NCBI GenBank assembly: GCA_934541105.1
Contig: CAKTDA010000004.1
Location: forward strand, 186,001 to 250,000
Reading direction: 5' to 3'
From: an uncultured Luteitalea sp.
GTDB taxonomy: Bacteria > Acidobacteriota > Vicinamibacteria > Vicinamibacterales > Vicinamibacteraceae
Length of the DNA stretch: 64,000 nucleotides
Made by a program: the position numbers and the translations under genes. Below the pieces are notes generated by a model that did not search any database, was not told the origin of the DNA, and was given only the letters and a program-made list of their open reading frames with translations. Shown in pieces: positions 15,018 to 25,522 of this stretch (position 1 is the stretch's first letter; every line of letters begins with the position of its first letter).

Positions 15018-16598
15018 ATGACTCGATTCCTGGCCGCCGCCCTCGTAGTGGCGCTGCAGGCGGCGTGTGCGCGCCAACCGGTCGTTGCCGTTCCCGATCC
15101 GTCGGTCGCGCGGCTTGCCGCGGCAGACGCCGATGCGTCGGCGGGCTGTTACCGATGTCTTGCCGCGGCACTCGACGGCTACGAGGCGGTGCTGCGCGGT
15201 CGCGCGGCCGGGGTCGCTGACGCCGATGTCGCCACGCGTGCCTATCGCGTTGCGGTGCAACTTGCCGTGCGGGAGCGGCTGATTGGATTGTGGCCGGGGG
15301 CCTACCAGGACGCGCCTGCGCGGCATCGCGATGGCGCGCCGCCCGCTGACGTCGCCTCCGCCGAGGAGGTCCTCGGCGTCCTGCCGTGGCGGCGGGGCAC
15401 GCTCGGAATCGGCACCGGCATGTCGATCGGGCGCGAGGCACTTCCGAGGCTGCGGGCCCGCCGCGCGATCCTCGAGCGCTCTGTGGACAGCGACCCATGG
15501 GCCGCGACGCTCCTGCTTGCGCTCGTGGGCTCGTCTCCGGTCATCCTCATCGAGGAGGGTCAGCGGGCTCCTGACCCGAGGGCGCGCAACCTCGACCCCG
15601 ATGCGTGGCGCGTGCTGCATCCCGACGACATGTCGCTCGCCTTCACCCGGCTCATGCTGCTGCGCTCGTCGATCGACGACGTGACGACGTTTCGCGCAGC
15701 CAACCCCGGCTTCGTCGAGTCGCTCGTCCTCATCGGCGACGCCGAACTCGAACGCGGCCGGCTCGTCTCGGCGGAGGAAGCCTTTGCCGAGGCCCTCGCG
15801 GCGTTGCCCGACCTCCTGCCGGCGCTCGTCCTGCGAGGCGACATCCGGCAGCGGATGGAAGACTACGGCACGGCCCTCGACTCGTACGACGGGGTGCTCG
15901 CGCGGTCGCCCGAACATCGGGAGGCGTTGCTCGGACGCGTGAAGTCCCTGGGCTTCATGGGACGTCACGACGACGCGGTTGCCGCGGCCGACCGGCTGCT
16001 GTCGCTCGACAGCTGGTATCTCGGTGAGGGCCACTACTGGAAGGCGTGGAACCTGTTCAACCTGCGTCGCCTCGACACGGCGCGCGTGTCGGTGGACGAC
16101 GCGCGGCGGCTGCTCGTGAACGCCGACGTGCACTACCTCGGCGCCGTGATTGCGTTCCGTCAGGGGCGGCAGGACGACGCCCTGCGCGATTTCGACGCCG
16201 CAATCGATCTCGAGGACCGGCATTGCGAGGCGCACTTCGATCGTGCCGCGCTGTACCTGGTGCGGCGCAGATGGGACAAGGCCGGCGCCGGCTTCGATGC
16301 GGCGTACGACTGCCACGTCGCCAGGACGCCGACGTTCGAGCAGCGGCTGGCCGACGCGCGCGAGGCCCGGATGGCCGACGACGCGCGAGTGGCGCTCGTG
16401 GCGCGCCGCGAACTGGCGCTGCGCGAGCATCATCACCAGCGCGCCTGGGCGCGTTACAACGCGGCGGTCGCGCACGCGAACGTCGGCAACGAGGCGGTGG
16501 CCACGGCGCGCGTCGAGGAGGCGCTGTCGATTGGCGGCCCGGCCGCCGACGCGGCGCGCGATCTGCTGGCGCAGTTGCGCCCGCGCGCCGTTCCATAG
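15018..16598 (+). CDS. TPR-repeat lipoprotein
   Basis: 526 aa. ATG 15018 gives MTRFLAAALVVALQAAC, a lipoprotein signal with Cys17 as the lipidated residue; earlier in-frame starts would spoil the signal. The C-terminal half from about 245 is built of helical TPR-like units (AEEAFAEALAALPDLLPALVLRGDIRQRMEDYGTALDSYDGVLA..., ALRDFDAAIDLEDRHCEAHFDRAALYL). A cluster of cysteines (CYRC, about residue 44) may form a disulfide. It sits 60 bp after the M56 gene on the same strand and might be part of its regulated output. Likely a periplasmic or outer-membrane scaffolding protein; no enzymatic motif. Confidence 0.75.
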   Translation: MTRFLAAALVVALQAACARQPVVAVPDPSVARLAAADADASAGCYRCLAAALDGYEAVLRGRAAGVADADVATRAYRVAVQLAVRERLIGLWPGAYQDAPARHRDGAPPADVASAEEVLGVLPWRRGTLGIGTGMSIGREALPRLRARRAILERSVDSDPWAATLLLALVGSSPVILIEEGQRAPDPRARNLDPDAWRVLHPDDMSLAFTRLMLLRSSIDDVTTFRAANPGFVESLVLIGDAELERGRLVSAEEAFAEALAALPDLLPALVLRGDIRQRMEDYGTALDSYDGVLARSPEHREALLGRVKSLGFMGRHDDAVAAADRLLSLDSWYLGEGHYWKAWNLFNLRRLDTARVSVDDARRLLVNADVHYLGAVIAFRQGRQDDALRDFDAAIDLEDRHCEAHFDRAALYLVRRRWDKAGAGFDAAYDCHVARTPTFEQRLADAREARMADDARVALVARRELALREHHHQRAWARYNAAVAHANVGNEAVATARVEEALSIGGPAADAARDLLAQLRPRAVP

Positions 16599-16602
16599 GC
16601 GG

Positions 16603-18672
16603 TTACGGTTCGGGGGGGGCCGCCGCCTTCTTCGGAGGCGCGGTGAAGTCAGGTGCCGGGTCACCGAAGATGTGGTGGTTGAACCACAGCAGGTTGTGCT
16701 GCATGGCGGCCCGCATCGCCTTCGGCTTCGTGAGCCCGTGCCCGAATCCCTTGTAGACGATCATCTCCACCGGCACGCCACGATCCTGCAGGCCCTGCCG
16801 CAGCTCGTACGCGTTGGCGATCGGCACGCGGCGATCGAACTCGCCGTGCTGGATCAGCGTCGGCGTCTTCGCGCCCATGACGTAGGACATCGGTGACGTC
16901 TTGCGGTAGATCTCCGGGTCCTGTGCCGGGTCGGCGTCGAGATACTGGATCGTGAACGGCGTGATGTCGGTGTTGTAGTAGTACGTCGCCCAGTTCGAGA
17001 TGCCGGCGCCCACCGAGATGGCCGCGAACCGGGTGGTGGACGTCGTCAGGAACGCCGAGATGTACCCGCCCTGACTCCAGCCCATGCACCCGAGCCGTCC
17101 GGGATCCACCAGGCCGCGCGCCACGAGCGCGTCGATACCCGAGAGGACGTCCCAGGCGTCGCCGACGCCGAGGTTGCGGACGTTCAACTGCCGGAAGCGC
17201 TGGCCGTACCCCGCGCTGCCGCGGTAGTTGACCTTCAGCACCAGCGCACCCCGGGCGGCCCAGATGTCGGCAGGGTAGTAGCGCCCGTCGATGGCCTGCG
17301 GCCTGTCGATGCCCGTCGGCCCTCCGTGAATCACGCACAGCAGCGGATGGCGGCGCGACGCGTCGAAGTCACGCGGCTTGATCAGCACGCCCTCGATCGT
17401 CTCGCCGTCGGTGCTCGTCCAGCTGATGACTTCGCGCGTCGCGAGCTGCCACGCCTCGAGGCGTTCCGATCGCGTGGTGAGGGCTTTGGCCGCGAACGTG
17501 CCGACGGCGCTGACGTGGACCTCGGGCAGTGTCGTCGCCGAGGACCCGATGAACGCCACGGTGCGCCCATCGCGCGTGAGCGACGCCGCGTGCAGGATGA
17601 GTGCAGCCGGGGCCGACACCCGGGCGACGGTGCCCGACGTCGGCGCGACACGGAACAGGTGCGCCGCCGTCCGCTGGAGCGCCGTGAAGTAGAGCCCGGT
17701 CGGCGTCCAGGCGACGATGCTCACGTTCTCGTCGAAGTCGTCGGTGACCGAAGCCGGCGTGCCGCCGGCTGCATCCACGATCGCGACGCGCGAGTTGGCG
17801 TGGTAGAAGCGCGGTTCGCCCATGGCCGACTGGAAGGCGACGCGGCGGCCATCGGGCGACCACTGGGGGTTGCTGTCGGGCCCTGCCTGCGCGACGAGCG
17901 TCCGCACGCCATCGTCGGCGAGATCGAGGACGAAGAGGTCCGCCGAGTCGCCGTCCACGAGGTCCGGCGTGCGCGTGGCACCGAACACGACGCGCGTGCC
18001 GTCGGGCGACACGGCGAACGCCTGAACGTGGCGCTCCGTGCCGCGCGTCCGCTGGCGCGCCTTCGCGGGCGCCTGCATGGCCTCGGCGACCGGGAGCGTC
18101 CAGAGCTGGGTGTAGCGGTAGTCGCGGCGCACGAGCGTGAACTCCCCGTACGCGTCCGTGCGGGCCTTCTCCTTCGGGTCCTCGCCTTCAGGCCCCGCGA
18201 ACACGATGGCGACGCCGTCCGGACTCCACTCGTGATTGCCGACCGCCGCGTCGTGTTTCGAGAGGACCAGCGCCTCACCGCCGTCCGGACGGATGGCGTG
18301 GATCTGGGGCTTGCCGTCGTGCTCGCGGATGAACGTGATCCAGCGGCCGTCTGGCGACCATTCGATGTCGCCGACCGAGTGCCTCCCGCGCGTCAGCTGC
18401 GTGACCGCGCCGCCCTGCGTGTCCACGACCATCAGCTGCGACACGAAGGCGTCGCGCTCCCAATCGGTGAACGATTCCTCGTAGGCGATCCAGCGGCCGT
18501 CGGGGGAGATCGACGGCGACGCGATGGAGCCGACCTCGATCAGCTCGTCGATGGTCGGGACGCGTGGCGGGGGCGCGGTCTGCGCGACCGCGACGGCTGG
18601 CAGCAGGCAGGCCGCGGCCGCGACGACGGTCGCGACGCGGCGGAAGAGGGCAGACGAACACTCGGCGGCCAT
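16603..18672 (-). CDS. Secreted S9 family prolyl oligopeptidase / acylaminoacyl-peptidase
   Basis: 689 aa. A signal peptide (MAAECSS...LLPAVAVAQT) precedes a beta-propeller with repeated SPDGRW motifs (about 45-380) and an alpha/beta-hydrolase domain. The catalytic triad is visible: Ser in GWSQGGYIS, Asp in GEFDRRVP, His in GFGHGLTKP. It cleaves short peptides in the periplasm or outside. ATG 18672 is supported by AGGAGGA at 18680-18686 (minus), seven bases upstream; TACAAT at 18703-18698 is a reasonable -10. The C-terminus is Lys/Pro/Ala-rich. It converges on the TPR lipoprotein gene with a 4-bp gap. Confidence 0.92.
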   Translation of the reverse strand: MAAECSSALFRRVATVVAAAACLLPAVAVAQTAPPPRVPTIDELIEVGSIASPSISPDGRWIAYEESFTDWERDAFVSQLMVVDTQGGAVTQLTRGRHSVGDIEWSPDGRWITFIREHDGKPQIHAIRPDGGEALVLSKHDAAVGNHEWSPDGVAIVFAGPEGEDPKEKARTDAYGEFTLVRRDYRYTQLWTLPVAEAMQAPAKARQRTRGTERHVQAFAVSPDGTRVVFGATRTPDLVDGDSADLFVLDLADDGVRTLVAQAGPDSNPQWSPDGRRVAFQSAMGEPRFYHANSRVAIVDAAGGTPASVTDDFDENVSIVAWTPTGLYFTALQRTAAHLFRVAPTSGTVARVSAPAALILHAASLTRDGRTVAFIGSSATTLPEVHVSAVGTFAAKALTTRSERLEAWQLATREVISWTSTDGETIEGVLIKPRDFDASRRHPLLCVIHGGPTGIDRPQAIDGRYYPADIWAARGALVLKVNYRGSAGYGQRFRQLNVRNLGVGDAWDVLSGIDALVARGLVDPGRLGCMGWSQGGYISAFLTTSTTRFAAISVGAGISNWATYYYNTDITPFTIQYLDADPAQDPEIYRKTSPMSYVMGAKTPTLIQHGEFDRRVPIANAYELRQGLQDRGVPVEMIVYKGFGHGLTKPKAMRAAMQHNLLWFNHHIFGDPAPDFTAPPKKAAAPPEP

Positions 18673-18679
18673 GCGGATC

Positions 18680-18703
18680 TCCTCCTGATGGAGCCGCATT
18701 GTA
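18680..18703 (-). promoter_or_regulatory. S9 peptidase -10 element and ribosome binding site
   Basis: On the minus strand TACAAT (18703-18698) is followed by AGGAGGA (18686-18680) and, after seven bases, ATG 18672. The leader would be about 18 nt. No good -35 is seen. Confidence 0.5.
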
Positions 18704-18763
18704 GCCGCCGAGCCTGTTGACGGTACGTGGCGCGTCCGGCCGTCGACTGCGCTCGGGCTGCGG

Positions 18764-18780
18764 GCACGCACCCTGCGTGC
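18764..18780 (-). terminator. Hairpin downstream of ilvC
   Basis: GCACGCA (18764-18770) and TGCGTGC (18774-18780) form a perfect 7-bp stem with a CCC loop, 24 bp past the ilvC stop. No T tract follows, so it may be an RNA 3' stabiliser rather than a full terminator. The remainder of the 18673-18804 gap shows only a short CCCGACACCCGATACCC repeat. Confidence 0.4.
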
Positions 18781-18804
18781 GCACCCGACACCCGATACCC
18801 GGTC

Positions 18805-19842
18805 CTACGCGTTGACCGGGGCGTTCTGTTCCTGCGGCTTGTGCGTGACCGGGTTGAGGAACGGCATCATCGCGCGCAGCTTCGCGCCGACGTCCTCGAG
18901 CGTCTGGGTCTGTTCGTCGGCACGGACCTTGTTGAACCACGGCCGGCCCGTCTCGTTCTCCTCGATCCACTTCTTCGCGAACGTGCCGTCCTGGATCTCG
19001 GCGAGCACCTGCTTCATCGCCTTGCGCGTCTCGGCGGTGACGATGCGCGGGCCGGTGTAGTAGTCGCCGGCCTCGGCGGTGTCGCTGACCGAGTAGCGCA
19101 TGTAGTTCAGGCCGCCGCGGTACATCAGGTCCACGATCAGCTTCAGCTCGTGGAGGCACTCGAAGTAGGCGATCTCGGGCTGGTAGCCGGCCTCGACGAG
19201 CGTCTCGAAGCCCGCCTTCACGAGTTCCGCCGTGCCGCCGCAGAGCACGGCCTGCTCACCGAACAGGTCGGTCTCGGTCTCCTCGGTGAAGGTCGTCTCG
19301 ATCACGCCCGCCCGCGTCACGCCGATGCCCCGCGCATACGACATCGTCAGCGCGCGTGCCGTGCCGCTCGCGTCCTGGTGGATGGCCACGAGGCCGGGCA
19401 CGCCGCCGCCCTCCTCGAACACCTCGCGCACGCGATGGCCCGGCGCCTTGGGGGCCACCATCGTCACGTCGACGTCGGCGGGCGGCACGATGGTGCCGTA
19501 GCGGATGTTGAAGCCGTGCGCGAACATCAGCGTCTTGCCGGCGCCCAGGTTCGGCAGGATGTCCTTCGTGTAGACCGCCGGCTGCACCGTGTCGGGCGCC
19601 AGCAGCATGATCACGTCGGCTTCCTTTGCCGCGTCGGCCACGCTCACCACGCGGACGCCGGCCGCCTGGGCCTTGGCCGCCGACGTGCTGCCGGTCCGCA
19701 GTCCGATGCGGACGTCCACGCCGCTGTCCTTCAGGTTCAGCGCGTGCGCGTGACCCTGCGAGCCATAGCCGATGATCGCGACCTTCTTGTTCTGGATGAG
19801 GGAGAGGTCGGCGTCGTTGTCGTAGTAGATTTTTGCGGCCAT
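18805..19842 (-). CDS. ilvC: Ketol-acid reductoisomerase
   Basis: 345 aa class I enzyme of valine/isoleucine synthesis; isomerises and reduces acetolactate or acetohydroxybutyrate with NADPH and Mg2+. Seen: GYGSQGHAHALNL Rossmann loop, LRTGSTSAAKA phosphate-specificity loop (its serines favour NADPH), the VAPKAPGHRVREVF segment, and C-terminal-domain acids in ETDLFGEQAVLCGG and FECLHELKLIVDLMYRGG. It is last in the pheA-ilvDBN-ilvC operon, 77 bp after ilvN with a strong intercistronic stem-loop between. Confidence 0.97.
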   Translation of the reverse strand: MAAKIYYDNDADLSLIQNKKVAIIGYGSQGHAHALNLKDSGVDVRIGLRTGSTSAAKAQAAGVRVVSVADAAKEADVIMLLAPDTVQPAVYTKDILPNLGAGKTLMFAHGFNIRYGTIVPPADVDVTMVAPKAPGHRVREVFEEGGGVPGLVAIHQDASGTARALTMSYARGIGVTRAGVIETTFTEETETDLFGEQAVLCGGTAELVKAGFETLVEAGYQPEIAYFECLHELKLIVDLMYRGGLNYMRYSVSDTAEAGDYYTGPRIVTAETRKAMKQVLAEIQDGTFAKKWIEENETGRPWFNKVRADEQTQTLEDVGAKLRAMMPFLNPVTHKPQEQNAPVNA

Positions 19843-19889
19843 CGTTGTCCGGGAAAGGGCCTTCAGCCTGCGGCCTCCAGCCTGCCTGG

Positions 19890-19914
19890 CGCCGCCACGG
19901 TGACCATGGCGGCG
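19890..19914 (-). promoter_or_regulatory. Stem-loop between ilvN and ilvC
   Basis: A near-perfect 11-bp stem with a 3-base loop: outer arms CGCCGCCA and TGGCGGCG (plus-strand view) extend to the loop with one G-T wobble. It begins six bases after the ilvN stop. No T tract, so probably an mRNA processing or stability element that could set ilvC level apart from ilvBN. Confidence 0.5.
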
Positions 19915-19919
19915 CGTGT

Positions 19920-20470
19920 CTACACCGAATGCGAGAGGACGTCCTCTTCGGCCTTGTCGGCGGGGAAGTCCTGGTCGGCAGCGGGCGGCTTGCTGGCCGT
20001 TCCCGTGCCGCGGAGCATCGCGAGCCGGCCCGTGCGGGCAATCTCGAGGATGCCGTACGGCTCGAGCACCTCGATGAGGCTCCGCACCTTGTCCTCGTTG
20101 CCGGTGATCTCGACCACCAGCGACTCGGGCGAAACGTCGATGATACGCGCCCGGTAGACCTGCGCGATCTGGAAGATCTGCGCGCGCGTCTCGGGTGTCG
20201 TCTTCACCTTCATGATCCCGAGCTCGCGGAAGATCGACGGCTGGCGCGAGACGTTGTCCACGCGCAGCACCTCGAGCAGCTTGTACAGGTTGGCCTCGAT
20301 GCGACGCGCGCCGAACTCGTCGGCCTCGACGGCAATCGTCATCCGCGAGACGCCGGGCGTCTCCGTGTGGCCGACCGTGATCGAATCGATGTTGAAGCCG
20401 CGTCGCCGGATGAGCCCGCTCACGCGGGTCAGGACGCCGGGCTGGTCCTCGACGAGCACCACGAAGGTGT

Positions 20471-20474
<4 letters not shown>
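19920..20474 (-). CDS. ilvN: Acetolactate synthase small (regulatory) subunit
   Basis: 184 aa. N-terminal ACT domain MNTFVVLVEDQPGVLTRVSGLIRRRGFNIDSITVG binds the feedback inhibitor valine; residues about 85-160 are the second, ALS_ss_C domain (RELGIMKVKTTPETRAQIFQIAQVYRARIIDV). It activates and confers feedback control on IlvB. Slightly longer than the usual 160-170 aa because of an acidic C-terminal tail (PPAADQDFPADKAEEDVL). ATG overlaps the ilvB stop by ATGA. Confidence 0.96.
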
Positions 20475-22180
<1,706 letters not shown>

Positions 22181-22194
22181 AGTCGATCTCACAT

Positions 22195-22215
22195 GGCGCG
22201 TTCGGGGCACGCGCC
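22195..22215 (-). promoter_or_regulatory. Stem-loop between ilvD and ilvB
   Basis: GGCGCGT (22195-22201) and ACGCGCC (22209-22215) form a perfect 7-bp stem around a 7-base loop in the 54-bp gap. No T tract. Possible message-processing or stability element, paralleling the stem-loop between ilvN and ilvC. Confidence 0.45.
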
Positions 22216-22234
22216 GTCCCTTGTTGCGGCGGTC

Positions 22235-23956
22235 CTACCTGGCGACGGGTTCGCGCGTGGGCGCGACCTGCGGTGTCGTGGCCGGGCGCGTCACGGCCCC
22301 CTGGGAGGCCGACGACACGAGGCTCGCGTACTTGGCCATCACGCCGGTCGTGTAGCGCGGCGGCGGCGGCACGTACGCCGCGAGGCGGCGCGCGATCTCC
22401 TCGTCGCTCACCGCCATGTCGAGGCGGCGGGCCTTCAGGTCGAACGTCACGACGTCGCCATCGCGGATGGCGGCAATCGGTCCGCCGGCGACGGCTTCCG
22501 GGGCGACGTGACCGGCCATGAGGCCGCGCGTGGCGCCCGAGAAGCGGCCATCGGTGAGCAGGGCCACCGAGTTGCCGAGGCCGGCGCCCATGATGGCGGC
22601 CGTGACGCCGAGCATCTCGCGCATCCCGGGGCCGCCCTTCGGCCCCTCGTGGCGGATGACGACCACGTCGCCGGCCGTGATGCGGCCCGCCTGGACGGCC
22701 GCAAAGGCGTCCTCCTCGTGCTCGAACACGCGTGCCGGTCCCTGGTGGCCGGCAAGCGACGATCCGGCGACCTTCACGACGCAGCCCTCGGGCGCGATGT
22801 TGCCGTGCAGGACCAGCAGGCCGCCGGTCGGCTTGAGCGGCGTGTCGAGCGGACGCACGACGTCCTGGCCCGGCGTCTCGACAACGGCGGCGGCTTCCTC
22901 GCCAATCGTCCGCCCGGTGATCGTGGGTGCGGTGCCGTCGATGAGGCCTGCCGCCGCGAGTCGCTGGCAGACGAGTCCCGTGCCGCCGGCCCGGTGCAGG
23001 TCCGCCGCGACGTAGCGCCCGCCGGGCTTCAGGTCCGCGAGCAGCGGCGTGCGGTCGTTGATCGCGTTGAAGTCCTCGATGCCGAGGGGCACGCCGGCTT
23101 CGGTCGCGATCGCGATGAGGTGCATCACCGCGTTGGTCGATCCGCCGGTTGCCACGACGCCGGCAATGGCGTTCTCGAGCGACGTCCGCGTGATGAGGTC
23201 GCGCGGACGCACGCCGCGGTGCAGCAGGTCGAGCGCCAGCCGGCCGGCCTGTTCGGCAGCGGCTTCCTTTGCCGGGTTCGTCGCGGGGATGCTCACGCTG
23301 CCCATGGCCGCGATGCCGAGGAACTCGGCGACCATCGCCATCGTGTTGGCCGTGAACTGGCCGCCGCAGGCGCCCGCACCGGGGCACGCCTTGTCCTCGA
23401 GATCCTTCAGCTCGACGAGCGTGATGCGGCCGGCAGCCTGCGCGCCGACGCCTTCGAACACGTCCTGGATCGTGACGTCCCGGCCCTGCCACGAGCCAGG
23501 CTCGATCGAGCCGCCGTAGAGGATCACGCCCGGGATGTTCAGGCGCGCGAGCGCCATGATCGTCCCCGGGATGGTCTTGTCGCAGCCGCACAGCATCACC
23601 ACCGCGTCGAGGTGATGCCCGAACGTCACGAGCTCGATCGAGTCGGCAATCACCTCGCGGCTCACGAGCGAGGCGCGCATGCCTTCGGCGCCCATCGTGA
23701 TGCCGTCCGACACCGCGATCGTGTTGAACTCCATCGGCGTCCCGCCGGCCTTGCGCACGCCGTCCTTCACGTGCTCGGCGAGGCGGCGCAGGTGGAAGTT
23801 GCAGGGGCCGATCTCGGTCCAGGTGTTGGCGATGCCGACGAGCGGCTTGGCCAGATCCTCGTCGGTGAAGGCGCAGGCCTTCAGCATCGCCCGGGCCGCG
23901 GCGCGGTTCGGGCCGTCGGTGAGCGCGGCGCTCTTGTGCTTGTTCAGGTCGGTCAT
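22235..23956 (-). CDS. ilvD: Dihydroxy-acid dehydratase
   Basis: 573 aa Fe-S enzyme converting 2,3-dihydroxy-isovalerate or -3-methylvalerate to the 2-keto acids. Cluster cysteines lie in CNFH (about residue 52), CGCDKTIPG (about 120) and CPGAGACGGQFTANTM (about 195); Mg-binding and substrate segments GGSTNAVMHL and VTDGRFSG-like LLTDGRFSGATRG are present. The three conserved cysteines suggest a 2Fe-2S type. ATG 23956 overlaps the pheA stop (ATGA), so the two are translationally coupled. Confidence 0.96.
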   Translation of the reverse strand: MTDLNKHKSAALTDGPNRAAARAMLKACAFTDEDLAKPLVGIANTWTEIGPCNFHLRRLAEHVKDGVRKAGGTPMEFNTIAVSDGITMGAEGMRASLVSREVIADSIELVTFGHHLDAVVMLCGCDKTIPGTIMALARLNIPGVILYGGSIEPGSWQGRDVTIQDVFEGVGAQAAGRITLVELKDLEDKACPGAGACGGQFTANTMAMVAEFLGIAAMGSVSIPATNPAKEAAAEQAGRLALDLLHRGVRPRDLITRTSLENAIAGVVATGGSTNAVMHLIAIATEAGVPLGIEDFNAINDRTPLLADLKPGGRYVAADLHRAGGTGLVCQRLAAAGLIDGTAPTITGRTIGEEAAAVVETPGQDVVRPLDTPLKPTGGLLVLHGNIAPEGCVVKVAGSSLAGHQGPARVFEHEEDAFAAVQAGRITAGDVVVIRHEGPKGGPGMREMLGVTAAIMGAGLGNSVALLTDGRFSGATRGLMAGHVAPEAVAGGPIAAIRDGDVVTFDLKARRLDMAVSDEEIARRLAAYVPPPPRYTTGVMAKYASLVSSASQGAVTRPATTPQVAPTREPVAR

Positions 23957-24825
23957 GCGCGGTCTCCCGCCGCGACGGCCGTGCCTGCCGGCGCTGCGGC
24001 GCGGGGCAGCAGCGTGGAGGCGTAGGAGCCGAGGTTGCGGAGCATGGGAGCGAACTCGTCGAGGTGCGCCAGGGCGCGCACGCAGCGCGCGTCCTGCGCG
24101 CCGACCGCAAGGTCGGCGTAGAAGAGGTACTCCCACGGGCGCCCGGGAATCGGGCGCGATTCGAGTTTCGTCAGGTCGATGCCCCGCAGCGCGAACACGC
24201 TCAGCGCCTTGAACAGGGCGCCAGGCTCGTTGGCCAGCGAGAACACGACCGTCGTCTTGTTCGTGGCGGCGCCGCTCGTCTCGAGCGGCCTCGGCGACAC
24301 GACGATGAAGCGGGTGATGTTGTCGGCGAAATCCTGGATGCCCGAGGCCAGCACCTGGAGGCCGAAGACCGCCGCCGCGCGCTCGGACGCAATCGCCGCC
24401 GCGCCGCGCAACTGCTTGTCGGTGATGAGCTTCGCGCTGCCCGCGGTGTCGTAGGTGGCCACGACCTCCACGTCCGGCAGGCTGCGCAGGTAGCGGTCGC
24501 ACTGCGCGAGCGCCTGCGGATGCGAGTAGATCTGCCGGATGTCGCCGGCGCTCGTGCCGGGGAGGGCAATCAGGCTGTGGACGACCTTCAGTTCGAGATC
24601 GCCGACGATCTGCAGGGGATGCTCGAGCAGCAGGTCGTAGTTGCGGTGGATGGTGCCGCCAATCGAGTTCTCGATCGGCAGCACGCCGAGGTCGGCCGAC
24701 GAGGAGTCGACCGCGCTGAACACGTCCTCGAAGCGGGGACAGGGCATCAGCGTGGCGCCCGGCGCATACTTCTGCGCCGCGGCCTCGCTGTACGCCCCCG
24801 GTTCTCCCTGGTACGCCACCACCAT
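23953..24825 (-). CDS. pheA: Prephenate dehydratase
   Basis: 290 aa monofunctional enzyme turning prephenate into phenylpyruvate. PDT domain 1-180: VVAYQGEPGAYSEAAA, VLPIENSIGGTI, and the conserved catalytic-threonine region in VEVVATYDTAGSAKLI; ACT domain 195-270 with NKTTVVFSLANEPGALFKAL and the Phe-binding-type ESRPIPGRPWEYLFYADL, so allosteric control by phenylalanine is expected. No chorismate mutase domain. It leads the ilv operon, an uncommon pairing that links phenylalanine and branched-chain synthesis. Confidence 0.95.
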   Translation of the reverse strand: MVVAYQGEPGAYSEAAAQKYAPGATLMPCPRFEDVFSAVDSSSADLGVLPIENSIGGTIHRNYDLLLEHPLQIVGDLELKVVHSLIALPGTSAGDIRQIYSHPQALAQCDRYLRSLPDVEVVATYDTAGSAKLITDKQLRGAAAIASERAAAVFGLQVLASGIQDFADNITRFIVVSPRPLETSGAATNKTTVVFSLANEPGALFKALSVFALRGIDLTKLESRPIPGRPWEYLFYADLAVGAQDARCVRALAHLDEFAPMLRNLGSYASTLLPRAAAPAGTAVAAGDRA

Positions 24826-24849
24826 GCCGCACCATCCTCTCGCCGCATG

Positions 24850-24956
24850 GATCCAAAGTCAAAGTTATTTTGGTGAGCGAATCATGCGATTGATTTATCA
24901 ATATCGGGGCGGCAGGGCCGGCCAGGCTGCCCGGTACCCGCTATAATCCCCCGTTC
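24850..24956. promoter_or_regulatory. AT-rich divergent promoter region, pheA-ilv operon / gamma-CA gene
   Basis: The most AT-rich stretch of the window (about 24850-24905) lies between the divergent genes. It contains ATTGAT-TT-ATCAAT (24889-24902), a perfect 6-bp inverted repeat, a plausible operator for the biosynthetic operon. For the plus-strand gene a consensus TATAAT sits at 24942-24947, nine bases before ATG 24957, giving a leader of about 3 nt. No leader-peptide or T-box structure is seen for the ilv side. Confidence 0.6.
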
Positions 24957-25508
24957 ATGCTTCGCGCGTTCCGCGGCCAGTGGCCCCAGCTCGATGCCTC
25001 GGTCTTCGTGGACGAGAGCGCCCAGGTCATCGGGGACGTCGCCATCGGCCCCGAATCGAGCATCTGGATGAATTGCGTCGTCCGGGGCGACGTCCACCGC
25101 ATCCGGATCGGGGCGCGGACCAACGTCCAGGACGGGACGATCATCCACGTGATGCGCGGCACGCACCCGACGACGATTGGCGACGAGGTCACGATTGGCC
25201 ACGGTGCCATCATCCATGGCTGCACGATCGAGGACCGCGTCCTCATCGGCATGGGCGCCATCGTCCTCAACGGCGCCGTGATTGGCACCGGATCGGTCGT
25301 CGCCGCCGGCACGCTCGTCACCGAGGGCGCCGTGGTACCGCCCGGCTCGCTCGTCATGGGCAGCCCCGGCAGGGTCCGGCGGCCGGTGAGCGACGACGAG
25401 GCGGCAATGATCCTCGACCTGGCCGGCCGATACGTCGGCTACCGGCTTGACTACATGGGACAGGTGCCGGCCGGCGAGCCCGCACCCGCACGGGATTCCC
25501 GCGGCTGA
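24957..25508 (+). CDS. Gamma-carbonic-anhydrase-like hexapeptide protein
   Basis: 183 aa left-handed beta-helix trimer of the gamma-CA/YrdA/PaaY group. Zinc histidines: IIHVMRGTHPTTIG, with two more in IGHGAIIHGC (the H-x5-H spacing of the family). The first His and NVQDGTIIHV strand match Cam-like proteins, but the acidic loop needed for high activity in archaeal Cam is absent, so hydration of CO2 is possible but unproven. The near-leaderless TATAAT promoter fixes the start. It sits 14 bp before hisS. Confidence 0.88.
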   Translation: MLRAFRGQWPQLDASVFVDESAQVIGDVAIGPESSIWMNCVVRGDVHRIRIGARTNVQDGTIIHVMRGTHPTTIGDEVTIGHGAIIHGCTIEDRVLIGMGAIVLNGAVIGTGSVVAAGTLVTEGAVVPPGSLVMGSPGRVRRPVSDDEAAMILDLAGRYVGYRLDYMGQVPAGEPAPARDSRG

Positions 25509-25522
25509 CGCCGCGGCACGAC

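Noticed and set aside
24826..24956. T-box or leader-peptide attenuator before pheA-ilv
   Set aside because: No specifier loop, no run of Val/Ile/Leu codons and no terminator hairpin with T tract could be found.
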